Part shown: positions 1-8,638 of the stretch, piece after piece
How positions within the stretch are numbered: the stretch's first letter is position 1
How the letters are laid out: each line of letters begins with the position of its first letter
NCBI RefSeq assembly: GCF_002261345.1
Contig: NZ_NEVT01000002.1
Location: 124,001-188,000 of the forward strand
DNA from: Bordetella genomosp. 2
GTDB taxonomy: Bacteria; Pseudomonadota; Gammaproteobacteria; Burkholderiales; Burkholderiaceae_B
DNA length: 64,000 nt
Direction: 5' to 3'
Translations under genes and position numbers: made by a program
Notes under the pieces: model-generated
Told to the model about the DNA's origin: nothing
Seen by the model: the letters and a program-made list of their open reading frames with translations, nothing else
The model's database searches: none

Positions 1-619
1 CGGCGATTGCACGATCGTGCTGGGCTCGATGCTGGCGTTTCGGCGGCGCGGCCGCTACGGCCTGCTCTTCATCGACGGCAATGCCGATTTCTTCCAGCCC
101 GAGGCGGAGCCCAATGGCGAAGGCGCCTCCATGGACCTTGCCCTGGTCACCGGCCACGGCCCGGCGCAGCTGACCGACATGGAAGGGCGCGGCCCGTTGG
201 TCCGTCCCGCAGACGCTGTCGCGTTCGCGTATCGCGATCATAAGGACCAGGAGGAGTACGGCAGCCAGCCGTTGCCCCAGGAGCTCAAGGCAATTGATCT
301 GCCCGCCGTGCGGGCGATGGGCATCGAGGCCGCCGCGCGGGCTGCCGTCGACCACCTGGCCCGGGAGGAACTGGACGGCTTCTTCATCCATCTCGACGCC
401 GATTGTCTCGACGATGCCATCATGCCGGCGGTCGATTTCCGCGTGCCGGGCGGCCTGGCATGGGACGAACTGGAGGCCGTGCTGCGGATCGCCCTGGCGA
501 GCGGCAAGGCGGCCGGGATCGAGGTCACCATCTACAACCCGCGCCTCGATCAGGACGGCAGCGCCGGGCGCGGGCTGGCCGGCGTACTCGCCGCGGCGCT
601 GGGCGCCGCGGCTTCCTGA
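1..619 (+). CDS. Arginase/agmatinase-family hydrolase, C-terminal part
   Basis: The gene enters from the left edge, reading in the frame that starts at base 2, so the N-terminus is missing. The visible protein shows the ureohydrolase fold pattern: a G-D-C-T turn at the edge, D-G-N-A-D-F near base 75, and H-L-D-A-D-C-L-D-D near base 390. Family members hydrolyse guanidino compounds at a two-manganese centre. Here the usual D-x-H-x-D ligand motif reads D-G-N-A-D, so a metal-binding His appears replaced by Asn, and the G-D-H position reads G-D-C. The later D-x-D pair is kept. The substrate cannot be told, and activity may be altered. The next gene follows about 300 bases later on the same strand. 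Confidence 0.85.
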   Translation, partial: GDCTIVLGSMLAFRRRGRYGLLFIDGNADFFQPEAEPNGEGASMDLALVTGHGPAQLTDMEGRGPLVRPADAVAFAYRDHKDQEEYGSQPLPQELKAIDLPAVRAMGIEAAARAAVDHLAREELDGFFIHLDADCLDDAIMPAVDFRVPGGLAWDELEAVLRIALASGKAAGIEVTIYNPRLDQDGSAGRGLAGVLAAALGAAAS

Positions 620-841
620 AGGTGGCGCGGGCGGCGGCCGCAAGGGCTGCCGTGCCGCCTTGTTCGAGCAACAGGCCATAGACCCGCCGCCGGCGGCGCT
701 GGCGAATAGACAGGGCGGGCACGCCGCTTGCGTGCCGGCGCGACTGCCAGCGGCAAGCGTCGCCGAATGGCCCGGTTTGCGGGTCCCGGTTGAGAATGGC
801 GGTGCTGCGGCGGCGCAACCAGTCGAGTAGTCGATATGCCA

Positions 842-878
842 TTGCACGAAGCGGAGAATCTGACGTATTTTGAAATAC
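842..878 (+). promoter_or_regulatory. AT-rich inverted repeat, possible otsBA promoter/operator
   Basis: The stretch between the arginase stop and the otsB start holds no convincing gene. It includes a local AT-rich segment with an inverted repeat, GTATTT-TG-AAATAC (865-878). A weak -35-like TTGCAC lies at 842-847, 17 bases before GTATTT. This placement favours an otsB start downstream, at 926 or 932. The promoter call is weak. Confidence 0.3.
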
Positions 879-925
879 TGAATACCATGCGCCGGCCGGG
901 CGGCCTGTCGGCGCGCCCACGCGAT

Positions 926-1765
926 ATGTCCATGCAGAGCGTCACGGACCCTTCCTCCGCATCGGGCGCCATGCCATCCGACGGCGCGCAGGTCCCGCCG
1001 GTGCCGCAGCCCGGGCGCGTTGCGCTGTTCCTGGACCTGGACGGCACCCTGGCGGAGATCCGGCCCGACCCGGGCCTGGTGGCGATTCCGCACGCCACCC
1101 TGGATATCCTGGCGCGGCTGGACCAGGCCCTGGACGGCGCGCTGGCCATCCTGTCCGGCCGTCCCGGCGTCGACCTGGACCGGCTGCTGCAGCCATTGGC
1201 GCTGCCTTACGCCGCCGGCCATGGCGCGGAATGGCGGGGCCGCGATGGCCGCGTCACGCAGGCGCCCCCACCGCCGGGCCTGCCGGCCGTGCAGGCGGCG
1301 CTGCAGGCGCAGGTAGAGCATTGGCCCGGTGTCTGGATCGAAGCCAAGGGCCACGGCGTGGCGGTGCATTTTCGCGGCGCGCCCGAGTACGGCGGGCGCG
1401 TCGAAGCGGCCGTGCGCGAGGTCGCCGGCCGGCATCCGCTCGATTTCGATGTGCAGCCGGGCAAGATGGTGTTCGAGTTGCGGCCGCGCGGCGTCGACAA
1501 AGGCCAGGCGTTGCGCCGGTTCATGCAGCGCGCGCCCTATGCGGGACGCACGCCGGTGGCGGTGGGCGATGACCTGACCGACGAAGCGGCCTTCATCGCG
1601 GCCCGCCAGGCCGGCGGCTTCGGCATCAAGATCGGCGCCGGACCCAGCGCGGCCCCCTGGCGCCTGGATGATCCGCGCGCGCTCGCGCGCTGGCTCGAAC
1701 GCCTGGGGACGCCGGCCCCGGAGAGCGGACCCGCGATTTCCAAGGAGCAACCATGGGCCGATTGA
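926..1765 (+). CDS. otsB: Trehalose-6-phosphate phosphatase
   Basis: OtsB removes phosphate from trehalose 6-phosphate, the second step of the OtsA-OtsB route in the cytoplasm. It is a HAD-fold enzyme: motif I D-L-D-G-T-L lies at residues 37-42 of the 279-residue form, an S-G-R-P stretch follows, and G-D-D-L-T-D-E-A near the C-terminus is the Mg-binding motif IV. An in-frame ATG at 836 would add 30 residues unlike the family, so 926 (or 932) is preferred. No strong Shine-Dalgarno sequence decides it. The stop overlaps the otsA start by 13 bases, so the two are translationally coupled. The order otsB-otsA matches the E. coli operon. Confidence 0.9.
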   Translation: MSMQSVTDPSSASGAMPSDGAQVPPVPQPGRVALFLDLDGTLAEIRPDPGLVAIPHATLDILARLDQALDGALAILSGRPGVDLDRLLQPLALPYAAGHGAEWRGRDGRVTQAPPPPGLPAVQAALQAQVEHWPGVWIEAKGHGVAVHFRGAPEYGGRVEAAVREVAGRHPLDFDVQPGKMVFELRPRGVDKGQALRRFMQRAPYAGRTPVAVGDDLTDEAAFIAARQAGGFGIKIGAGPSAAPWRLDDPRALARWLERLGTPAPESGPAISKEQPWAD

Positions 1766-3165
1766 TCGTAGTGTCGAATCGTGTGGCCTTGCCCAGCGGG
1801 ACGAAGTCCCCCGGCGGCCTGGCCGTGGGCGTGTACGATGCGCTGCGCGACTCGGGCGGCATCTGGCTGGGCTGGAACGGCGAGACCGCGGCGGACGCCG
1901 ACGCGGACCAGGCGCTGTCCACCGTCACGCAGGACAACATCACCTACGCCACTTTTCCGCTGGCGGCGCGCGACTACGATCGCTACTACCGGGGTTTCTC
2001 CAACGCGGTGCTGTGGCCGGTTTTTCATTACCGGGCCGACCTGAGCCGCTACCGGCGCGCCGACTACGACGGCTATCTGCAGGTCAACCGCGCCTTCGTG
2101 CGCCGCCTGGCGCCGCTGCTGCGCCCGGACGATGTCATCTGGGTGCACGATTACCACCTGCTGGCGCTGGGCGGATTCTGCCGCGAGCAGGGCATACGCA
2201 ACCGCATCGGCTTCTTCCTGCACATTCCCTTCCCGACCGCCGAGGTGTTCAAGGCCATTCCGCCCCATCATGCTTTGGCCCAGGCCATGTGCGCATACGA
2301 TGTGGTCGGTTTCCAGACCGCGTCCGACGCGCGCGCGTTCAGCGACTACTGCGTCCAGCACCTGGGCGCGGAGCGCGAGGCATCCGGCGTGCACGTCGCG
2401 GACCGCCGGGTGCGCATCGGCACTTACCCGATCGGCATCGACGTGGACGGCGTGGCCGCCATGGCCCGCGCGAAACGCTCGCGCCAGGTCGCCGCGCTGA
2501 AGTCCGGGCTGGAGCACCGCAAGCTGGTCATCAGCGTGGACCGGCTGGACTACAGCAAGGGGCTGCTGGAGCGCTTCGCCGCCTTCGAGCAGTTGCTGGA
2601 AAGCGCGCCCGCCCATCGCGGCCGGGTGTCGTTCGTGCAGCTCGCGCCGCCGTCGCGTTCCGACGTGCAGGGCTACCGCGAGATCCGCCGCGAGCTGGAC
2701 CGCGCCGCCGGCCGCATCAACGGCAAATGGGGCGAGCTGGGCTGGGCGCCGCTGCGCTACATCAACCGCGCCTACGAGCGCGCCACCCTGATGCCCTTGC
2801 TGCGCGCCGCGCAGGTGGGGCTGGTCACGCCCCTGCGCGACGGCATGAACCTGGTGGCGAAGGAATACATCGCGGCGCAGCCGCCCGATGATCCCGGCGT
2901 GCTGGTGCTGTCGCAGTTCGCCGGCGCGGCCTGCGAAATGGAAGAAGGCGCGCTGATCGTCAACCCGTACGATACGGAAGGCATGGCGGATTCCCTCGAC
3001 CGCGCCCTGCACATGCCGCTGGCCGAGCGCATCGCCCGCTACGAGCGCCTGATGCAAGGGCTGCGCCTGCATGACCTGGCCGCCTGGAAAGACCGTTTCC
3101 TGGCCGACCTGCGCAGCAGCGCCAAGCCCGGCGTCACCACCAAGCTGCCAACCTTGCCCGCCTAG
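1753..3165 (+). CDS. otsA: Trehalose-6-phosphate synthase
   Basis: This GT20 glycosyltransferase joins UDP-glucose and glucose 6-phosphate to give trehalose 6-phosphate. At 470 residues it matches E. coli OtsA closely. Visible landmarks are the N-terminal G-G-L-A-V-G loop (21-26), V-H-D-Y-H-L-L (131-137), H-I-P-F-P (157-161), D-R-L-D-Y-S-K-G (263-270) and [12 protein letters not shown] (361-372), the nucleotide-sugar binding segment. An AAGGAG-like sequence lies just before the ATG inside otsB. It runs convergently into the oxidoreductase gene, with only four bases between the stops. Trehalose made here is likely an osmolyte or stress sugar, which fits the neighbouring glucan enzymes and Hsp20. 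Confidence 0.95.
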   Translation: MGRLIVVSNRVALPSGTKSPGGLAVGVYDALRDSGGIWLGWNGETAADADADQALSTVTQDNITYATFPLAARDYDRYYRGFSNAVLWPVFHYRADLSRYRRADYDGYLQVNRAFVRRLAPLLRPDDVIWVHDYHLLALGGFCREQGIRNRIGFFLHIPFPTAEVFKAIPPHHALAQAMCAYDVVGFQTASDARAFSDYCVQHLGAEREASGVHVADRRVRIGTYPIGIDVDGVAAMARAKRSRQVAALKSGLEHRKLVISVDRLDYSKGLLERFAAFEQLLESAPAHRGRVSFVQLAPPSRSDVQGYREIRRELDRAAGRINGKWGELGWAPLRYINRAYERATLMPLLRAAQVGLVTPLRDGMNLVAKEYIAAQPPDDPGVLVLSQFAGAACEMEEGALIVNPYDTEGMADSLDRALHMPLAERIARYERLMQGLRLHDLAAWKDRFLADLRSSAKPGVTTKLPTLPA

Positions 3166-3169
3166 CCGT

Positions 3170-4144
3170 TCAGGCCTGCGCGACTTGCGGCAACACGCGC
3201 GCCGCGAACGCTTCCAGCGCTTCGCGCTGGTTGACGCCCACGTTGTGGATGAACACGAAGTCGGCGCCCAGCTCGAAATCTTGCGCCAGCCAGGCCGCAT
3301 GGCGGTCCAGGTCGGCCGAGATGCGCACCGCCTGGTCCAGGTCCTCCGGCCGGACGGCGGCCGCCCGGGCATCGAAGTCGGCTGGCGTGGGCAGATCGGC
3401 GGCGGTGGCGCTGTCGAACAGATTGGTGCGCCATTGCTCGAACGCCATGGCGCGCGCGGCCCCGTCGCCCTGGCGCGGGTCCGCATAGGCGACCTTGGCC
3501 TGGACATACACCGGCCTGGCGGCGCCGGCCGTTTCGCGGAACGAGTCGATGATGGCGCGCATCCGATCGGGCGGGCCGGACACCATGATCAGCCCGTCGG
3601 CCCAGGCGCCGGCCCAGCGCGCCGTTTCCGGCGTGAGGGCGGCCGCGAACACCGGCGGCGGCTGCGGCGGCAGCGTGTACAGGCGCGCGCGGTCGACACA
3701 TATCGCGCCATCGTGGCTGACCTCTTCGCCGCGCCACAATGCGCGCATCACGGCCACGGATTCATGCAGCATGCGATGACGCGCCGGCTTGGGCGGCCAG
3801 GGCCGGCCGGTGATGTGCTCGTTGAGGGCTTCGCCGCTGCCGGCCGCCAGCCAGAAGCGGCCGGGAAACATGGCGGCCAGCGTGGCGCAGGCCTGGGCGA
3901 TCACGGCCGGATGGTAGCGCCCGAATGGACAGGTCACCACGCCGGCCGGCAGGGCGGTGGCGGCCAGCGCCGCGCCCAGCCAGCACCATGCATGGCCGGC
4001 CTGGCCCTGGCGCGCGCTCCATGGGTGGAAGTGGTCCGAGCAGCTCAGCGCGGCGTAGCCGGCCGCCTCCGCCGCGCGCGCGTACTCCAGCAGCGCGGCG
4101 GGGGGGAATTGCTCGTGCGAGGCATGGAAGCCGATGCGTCCCAT
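3170..4144 (-). CDS. Luciferase-like (LLM) flavin oxidoreductase
   Basis: A 324-residue TIM-barrel protein of the bacterial luciferase / F420-type family. S-D-H-F-H-P-W (36-42) and A-G-S-G-E-A-L-N-E-H (101-110) are typical flavin-phosphate pocket segments, and the C-terminal half carries the usual P-x-x-x-A-A-L-T-P motif. These proteobacteria are not known to make coenzyme F420, so FMN is the more likely cofactor. The closest family I recall is one recurring next to trehalose/glycogen genes in F420-negative genomes. It is the last gene of the minus-strand alpha-glucan operon, 24 bases after the ASRT-like gene, with a GGAGCAC ribosome site before its ATG. The substrate is unknown. Confidence 0.75.
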   Translation of the reverse strand: MGRIGFHASHEQFPPAALLEYARAAEAAGYAALSCSDHFHPWSARQGQAGHAWCWLGAALAATALPAGVVTCPFGRYHPAVIAQACATLAAMFPGRFWLAAGSGEALNEHITGRPWPPKPARHRMLHESVAVMRALWRGEEVSHDGAICVDRARLYTLPPQPPPVFAAALTPETARWAGAWADGLIMVSGPPDRMRAIIDSFRETAGAARPVYVQAKVAYADPRQGDGAARAMAFEQWRTNLFDSATAADLPTPADFDARAAAVRPEDLDQAVRISADLDRHAAWLAQDFELGADFVFIHNVGVNQREALEAFAARVLPQVAQA

Positions 4145-4168
4145 GGCAGTGCTCCTGCGCGCCGCGCG

Positions 4169-4543
4169 TCAATCGGCCGCATAGGCGGTGGTGGTCATCA
4201 AGGCCAGTTCGGCCTGGCGCGAATCAAGCCGCGTGTGCTGCACGACGATCGGCTGGTCGGACTGGATGACGCTGGCGAAGTCCGTGTCCGCGGGCACGGG
4301 CTGCGGCGTGTTCAGGTCGTTGAAGCGCAGGTGCAGCGTGCGGCGCGCCGGCACCGTTACGCGGTATGGCCCCACGGGTTCGCGGTCGGCGAAGTAGAGC
4401 GTGATCTCGACCTGCGCGTCGCGGTCGCCGGCATTGAGCATGCAGGCCGTCTCGTGGCTGGACAGTTGCCGCGAGCTGCCCGTGCTGGTGGGCGGGATGT
4501 AGCCTTCCGCGATGACCCACAGGCGCTTTCCGATGTCTTTCAT
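4169..4543 (-). CDS. Sensory rhodopsin transducer-like (ASRT family) protein
   Basis: This 124-residue soluble protein has the full pattern of the Anabaena sensory rhodopsin transducer family: G-Y-I-P (14-17), S-S-H-E-T-A-C-M-L-N near residue 30, G-P-Y-R-V-T-V-P-A-R-R-T in the middle, R-F-N-D-L, and S-D-Q-P-I-V-V-Q-H-T-R-L-D near the end. The founding member binds a light-sensing rhodopsin. No rhodopsin or retinal gene is visible here, and the protein sits between a TreS-like enzyme and an oxidoreductase. The fold is a small beta sandwich considered a small-molecule binding module, so a sugar-ligand role in this operon is a reasonable inference, not a demonstrated one. No signal peptide or membrane segment is seen. 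Confidence 0.8.
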   Translation of the reverse strand: MKDIGKRLWVIAEGYIPPTSTGSSRQLSSHETACMLNAGDRDAQVEITLYFADREPVGPYRVTVPARRTLHLRFNDLNTPQPVPADTDFASVIQSDQPIVVQHTRLDSRQAELALMTTTAYAAD

Positions 4544-4561
4544 GATGGTTCCTCGCTTCGA

Positions 4562-6193
4562 TCAGCCGCCGTCGCGCTGCCGCCGCCGCAGCCAGCGGTA
4601 GCCGTGGCCGTGCAGGGACAGGCGATGGGGGCGCGGGTCCTGGCGCTCGTACCGGCCGTCGCACAGGATGTCGACCATGCATTCGATCGGCACGTCCGGC
4701 AAGGTAATGTGGACCGCCTCGGGCGCCAGGTTGGCCAGGGTGACGATCGTCTCGTCGCGCGCCGGGCCCAGGTGCTCGATCGCCAGCACCGAAGGGCAAC
4801 CGGTATCCAGCACGCGGAAGCGCCCGCTGCCCATGGCGCGCAGGCCCAGGCGAGCCCTCGTCATCTTGCCGATGCGCGCCAGCAGCGACGATTCGTCGAG
4901 GGACTGCCGGTACACGTTGATCTCCTGGTAGCGGTAGGGGCCGTCGCGTATCAGCGGCACTTGCAGGGCCGCGGGATCGGCGCTGGAGAACCCCGCGTTG
5001 GTCTCGTCCGACCACTGCATCACCGTGCGCACCGCGTGCCGTTCCGACAGCGACAGGTCGTCGCCCATGCCGATCTCGTCGCCGTAGCGCACGATCGGCA
5101 CTCCCGGCAGGGACATGACGAGGGCATGCGTCAATGCGATCCAGCTCGTATCGCCGTCCAGCATGGGCGGCAGGCGGCGCCGGATGCCGCGGTTGTAGAT
5201 GCGCATGTTTTCGTCGGGCGCGAAGCGCCGCAGCACTTCGGCGCGCTCCTGGTCCGTCAGGCGCTCCAGGTCCAGTTCGTCATGGTTGCGCACCCATACG
5301 GCGTACTGCGCGTTGGCCGGCGCGCGCGGCTGCATGCGCAGGGCGCGCTGCAGCGGCTCCGTCGCGCCGCGCGCCAGGGCCAGGTAAAGATAATTGTTGA
5401 GCCAGAAGCTGGACACCAGGGTCAGGCGATGGCCCTGGCCGAAGTACGGCGGGTACTGGTCCGGCGGCACGTCCACCTCGCCGAACAGCACGGCATCGGG
5501 GCGGCGCGCCTGCACATACGCGCGCATGTCGTTCAACAGCCAGTAGCCGTCGTCGCGCGGGTCGGCCGCTTTGGCGCGCTCGATCATGTGCGCGGCCGCG
5601 TCCACCCGGAAGCCGGCCACGCCCAGCCGCAGCCAGAACGACATGATGCGGTAGATTTCCTCGCGCACCTCCGGGTTGGCCAGGTTCAGGTCGGGCTCGT
5701 GCCGATAGAACACGTGCCGGTAGTATTGGCCGGCGGTCTCGTCCCAGGTCCAGACGCTATCCTCCACGGCGGGGAAGATCGGCTTGACTTCGGTGGGCTC
5801 GGGCTCGTCCGCCCACACATAGTAGTCGCGGTAGCGCGAGTTCCGGTCGCGCCGCGCCGCCTGGAACCAGGGGTGCTGGTCCGAGGTGTGCTGCGCGACC
5901 AGGTCCACCATGATGCGGATGCCAAGGTCGTCGGCGGCTTCCAGCAGGGCGACCATGTCGGCCAGCGTCCCCAGGCGCGGATCGACCGTCATGTGGTCGG
6001 CGACATCGTAGCCGCCGTCGCGAAACGGCGAGGCATAGAACGGCGTCAGCCACAGGCAGGTGAAACCCATGCCGCGCAGGTACGGCAGGCGCTGGGTGAC
6101 GCCGGCCAGGTCGCCCATGCCGTCGCCGTCGCTGTCCTGGAAGTGCGTGGCGTCGGCCTGGTAGATGATCGCGTTGCGGAACCAGTCTTGCAT
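4562..6193 (-). CDS. TreS-like GH13 enzyme (trehalose synthase / maltose glucosyltransferase type)
   Basis: A 543-residue alpha-amylase-family protein that starts M-Q-D-W-F at 6193; the open frame runs further upstream but overlaps the preceding gene. GH13 catalytic residues are visible: G-F-R-V-D-A-A (nucleophile Asp198), L-F-G-E-V (acid/base Glu239) and N-H-D-E-L-D (Asp305). The E-L-D-L-E-R-L-T continuation after N-H-D resembles trehalose synthase (TreS), which interconverts maltose and trehalose, more than a plain amylase. The start lies 3 bases after the alpha-glucosidase stop, so the two are co-translated. With otsBA alongside, it suggests interconversion of trehalose, maltose and glucan. 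Substrate preference cannot be fixed from sequence alone. Confidence 0.8.
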   Translation of the reverse strand: MQDWFRNAIIYQADATHFQDSDGDGMGDLAGVTQRLPYLRGMGFTCLWLTPFYASPFRDGGYDVADHMTVDPRLGTLADMVALLEAADDLGIRIMVDLVAQHTSDQHPWFQAARRDRNSRYRDYYVWADEPEPTEVKPIFPAVEDSVWTWDETAGQYYRHVFYRHEPDLNLANPEVREEIYRIMSFWLRLGVAGFRVDAAAHMIERAKAADPRDDGYWLLNDMRAYVQARRPDAVLFGEVDVPPDQYPPYFGQGHRLTLVSSFWLNNYLYLALARGATEPLQRALRMQPRAPANAQYAVWVRNHDELDLERLTDQERAEVLRRFAPDENMRIYNRGIRRRLPPMLDGDTSWIALTHALVMSLPGVPIVRYGDEIGMGDDLSLSERHAVRTVMQWSDETNAGFSSADPAALQVPLIRDGPYRYQEINVYRQSLDESSLLARIGKMTRARLGLRAMGSGRFRVLDTGCPSVLAIEHLGPARDETIVTLANLAPEAVHITLPDVPIECMVDILCDGRYERQDPRPHRLSLHGHGYRWLRRRQRDGG

Positions 6194-6195
6194 GG

Positions 6196-7749
6196 TCAGC
6201 TCCCTGCCGGGGCGAGCAGCAGCCCCTGTTCTTCGTGGATCACGCCGTCGAAATCCTGCCCCAGGCGGCCCGGCTGGGTGGCCAGTTCGATGCGCCAGGC
6301 GCCAGGCAGCTCGATCGTCAGCGGCCGGTCGGCGAAGTTGATGCAGACGACCCGTTCGTCCCGGCCTTCGCGCCGCCGGTAGGCCAGCACCTCGGCGGGC
6401 GAGGGCAGTTCTTCCCAGCTTCCCAGCCGCAACGCCTCGCTGGCCCGCCGGGCTCGCAGCAACTGGCGGTACCACTGCAGCATCGACTCGGGGTCGGCTT
6501 GCTGGGCCTGCACCGACAGCGCCGCCGGATCGGGCGCAAACGGCAGCCACGGCGGCGCGCCGTTCCAGCCGTGCGGCGCGTCGCGCAGCCAGGGCAGCGG
6601 CGCGCGGCAGCCGTCCCGTCCGCCCGGATCGACCTGGCGGTCGGGCGCGATGGGCGCGTCTTCCAGGCCCAGTTCCTCGCCCTGGAAAATGAACGGCGTG
6701 CCGCGCAGCGTCAGCAGCAGCATGGCGGCGGCGCGCGCGCGCCGCATCGAGCCGCCGTAGCGGGTGCGATGGCGCGCGTTGTCGTGGTTGGACAGCACCC
6801 AGGTGGGCCAGGCATTGGCCGGCTGCATCAGGCTGTCGACTTCGCGGATGCAGGTGCGGAACACGACCGGGTCCCAGGGCGCGTCCAGCGGCGGGAAATT
6901 GAACGACATGTGCAGTTCGTCGCCGGCGCCGTAGTACTGCACCACGCTGGCGGTCGAACGGATGTTTACCTCCCCGACCAGCACGCGTTCGCCCGGATAG
7001 CTGTCCACCACGCGGCGGATGCCGCGCAGCACTTCATGGCTGTAGGGGTCGTCGTTGAAGCTCGCCAGGGGTTCGCCGGCCAGACAGCGCGGGTGGTCGG
7101 CGAAGTTGGGATCCTTGCCGGTGCAGTGGGCGACGTCGATGCGGAAACCGTCGACGCCGCGTTCCAGCCAGAAGCGCAGCACGCCGTGCATGGCTTGCAC
7201 GACCTCGGGGTTGCGCCAGTTCAGGTCGGGCTGCTGGGGCAGGAACAGGTGCAGATAGTATTGGCGGGTGGCCTCGTCCCAGGTCCAGGCGCTGCCCGCG
7301 CCCAGCGCCGCGCGCCAGTCGTTCGGTTCATCGCGCCAGATATACCAGTCGCGCCGCGGATTGTCGCGCGAGGCGCGCGACTCGACGAACCATGGATGCT
7401 GGTCGGACGTGTGATTCGGCACGAAATCGAACAGAATGCGCAGGTCCCGCTCGTGCGCTTCGCGAATCAGCCGGTCGGCATCGTCCAGCGTGCCGAACAA
7501 GGGGGCGATGTCGCAGTAGTCGCTGATGTCGTAACCGGCATCGGCCATGGGCGAGCTGAAAACGGGCGAGACCCAGATGGCGTCGGCGCCGAGGTCGCGG
7601 ATGTAGTCCAGATGGTTGCAGATGCCGCGCAGGTCGCCCACGCCATCTCCGTTGGTGTCGGCGAACGAGCGAGGGTAGACCTGGTACACCGCGGCGTTCT
7701 TCCACCAGGCGGCGGACGGGGACGTGACGGGGGACGCGAGGACGGTCAT
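6196..7749 (-). CDS. GH13 alpha-glucosidase (oligo-1,6-glucosidase type)
   Basis: A 517-residue cytoplasmic GH13 hydrolase and the first gene of the minus-strand glucan operon. The sequence Y-Q-V-Y-P-R-S-F (22-29), the calcium-loop-like D-T-N-G-D-G-V-G-D-L (31-40), G-F-R-I-D-V-A (Asp205), V-G-E-V (Glu260) and S-N-H-D-N give the complete catalytic set of alpha-glucosidases acting on short alpha-linked sugars such as maltose, isomaltose or trehalose-type oligosaccharides. An upstream in-frame start (7803) would add 18 residues without family similarity, so 7749 is preferred, although its ribosome site is weak. The 230-base gap to the divergent hsp20 gene should hold both promoters; no clear boxes were recognised there. 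Confidence 0.85.
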   Translation of the reverse strand: MTVLASPVTSPSAAWWKNAAVYQVYPRSFADTNGDGVGDLRGICNHLDYIRDLGADAIWVSPVFSSPMADAGYDISDYCDIAPLFGTLDDADRLIREAHERDLRILFDFVPNHTSDQHPWFVESRASRDNPRRDWYIWRDEPNDWRAALGAGSAWTWDEATRQYYLHLFLPQQPDLNWRNPEVVQAMHGVLRFWLERGVDGFRIDVAHCTGKDPNFADHPRCLAGEPLASFNDDPYSHEVLRGIRRVVDSYPGERVLVGEVNIRSTASVVQYYGAGDELHMSFNFPPLDAPWDPVVFRTCIREVDSLMQPANAWPTWVLSNHDNARHRTRYGGSMRRARAAAMLLLTLRGTPFIFQGEELGLEDAPIAPDRQVDPGGRDGCRAPLPWLRDAPHGWNGAPPWLPFAPDPAALSVQAQQADPESMLQWYRQLLRARRASEALRLGSWEELPSPAEVLAYRRREGRDERVVCINFADRPLTIELPGAWRIELATQPGRLGQDFDGVIHEEQGLLLAPAGS

Positions 7750-7980
7750 GTGGCAACAGGCACGGCGGCCGGCAGGGAAATGCCTCGCTACTGCAAGCGG
7801 CATGCCCGCGCCGGCCGGCGGCGCCGCGCCGCCCTATGGCGCAAGTTCTACCTGGCGGCGTATTTTTTGCCTCGCGGGGGCCCGGCCGGCATGGCTTGTG
7901 TGCCTGGGGTGGGTGCCTTTTCCGGGTACGGCGGTTGCGGGCGCGACCTGTCCCATGGGCACGAACTCGGGAGCACCGCA

Positions 7981-8535
7981 ATGGCTATGCGATACCTGGC
8001 ACCGCTGGGCTGGAACCGGCCCGGCAATCCGTTGATGGAACTGCACTACGAAATGGACCGCCTGTTCGACAACGTGTTCGGCGCGGGCGAGCTGCCGGCC
8101 GGGGCCGGCATGGGCGCCATGCCACGGCTGGAAATGTGCGAAGAAGGCGACGAGCTGTGCGTGTCGGTCGAGCTGCCTGGCGTCCAGGCCGCCGACGTGG
8201 AGGTGCGCCTGGCGGGCGACACGCTCACGATCAGCGGCGAGAAGCGCACCGGCGGCGGCCAGCGCAAGGACGGCGACGTGCACGTATCGGAGCGTGCCTA
8301 CGGCCGATTCCAGCGGCGCATTACCTTGCCTTTTGCGCCCGATCCGCAACAGACGAGGGCGAACCTGCAAGACGGCGTGCTGACGGTGCGGCTGGCCCGC
8401 CAGACCGGTGCGCCGGCCAGCAACCGGATACCGGTCAGCGCGGGCGGCGCGCAGGCCGGGGCCTCGATCGGCCAGGGCGTCGCGCCTGCCCCGCTGGAGG
8501 AGCCGGCGGCGCAGGGCCGGGTGCCCGGCCCGTAG
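7981..8535 (+). CDS. Small heat-shock protein, Hsp20/alpha-crystallin family
   Basis: A 184-residue ATP-independent holdase chaperone. The alpha-crystallin domain occupies about residues 45-145: V-S-V-E-L-P-G-V opens it, L-T-I-S-G-E-K-R lies mid-domain, and L-Q-D-G-V-L-T-V-R-L is the conserved A-x-x-x-n-G-v-L signature. The N-terminal segment M-E-L-H-Y-E-M-D-R-L-F matches class A-like Hsp20s. The C-terminal tail after about 150 is Ala/Gly/Pro-rich and low complexity. The Arg-Ile-Pro near 148 could serve as the I-x-I/V-like anchor. It is divergent from the glucan operon, so both may respond to stress, but no sigma32 promoter was recognised. Confidence 0.9.
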   Translation: MAMRYLAPLGWNRPGNPLMELHYEMDRLFDNVFGAGELPAGAGMGAMPRLEMCEEGDELCVSVELPGVQAADVEVRLAGDTLTISGEKRTGGGQRKDGDVHVSERAYGRFQRRITLPFAPDPQQTRANLQDGVLTVRLARQTGAPASNRIPVSAGGAQAGASIGQGVAPAPLEEPAAQGRVPGP

Positions 8536-8638
8536 CGCCGTCCCGCCCGGACCCATTGCGTCGTCCGGCGAATCTGGCTACCGTTGACGGCGCCGGGTAG
8601 CGGGGCCCCGCCGTCGCGCCGCGGCGGGGAGACAAATC

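Noticed and set aside
525-920. Minus-strand frame before otsB, with a short Arg-rich stretch that hinted at a regulator fragment
   Set aside because: No helix-turn-helix or other motif could be supported, so I describe the region only as a promoter-bearing gap.
1537-3507. A long minus-strand frame opposite otsBA
   Set aside because: otsB and otsA have full motif sets. The antisense frame shows low-complexity composition and no domain.
3071-6382. A very long plus-strand open frame (about 1100 codons) antisense to the glucan operon
   Set aside because: It is opposite four genes with clear family motifs. Its translation is His/Gln/Arg/Gly-rich without domains, typical of antisense frames in GC-rich DNA.
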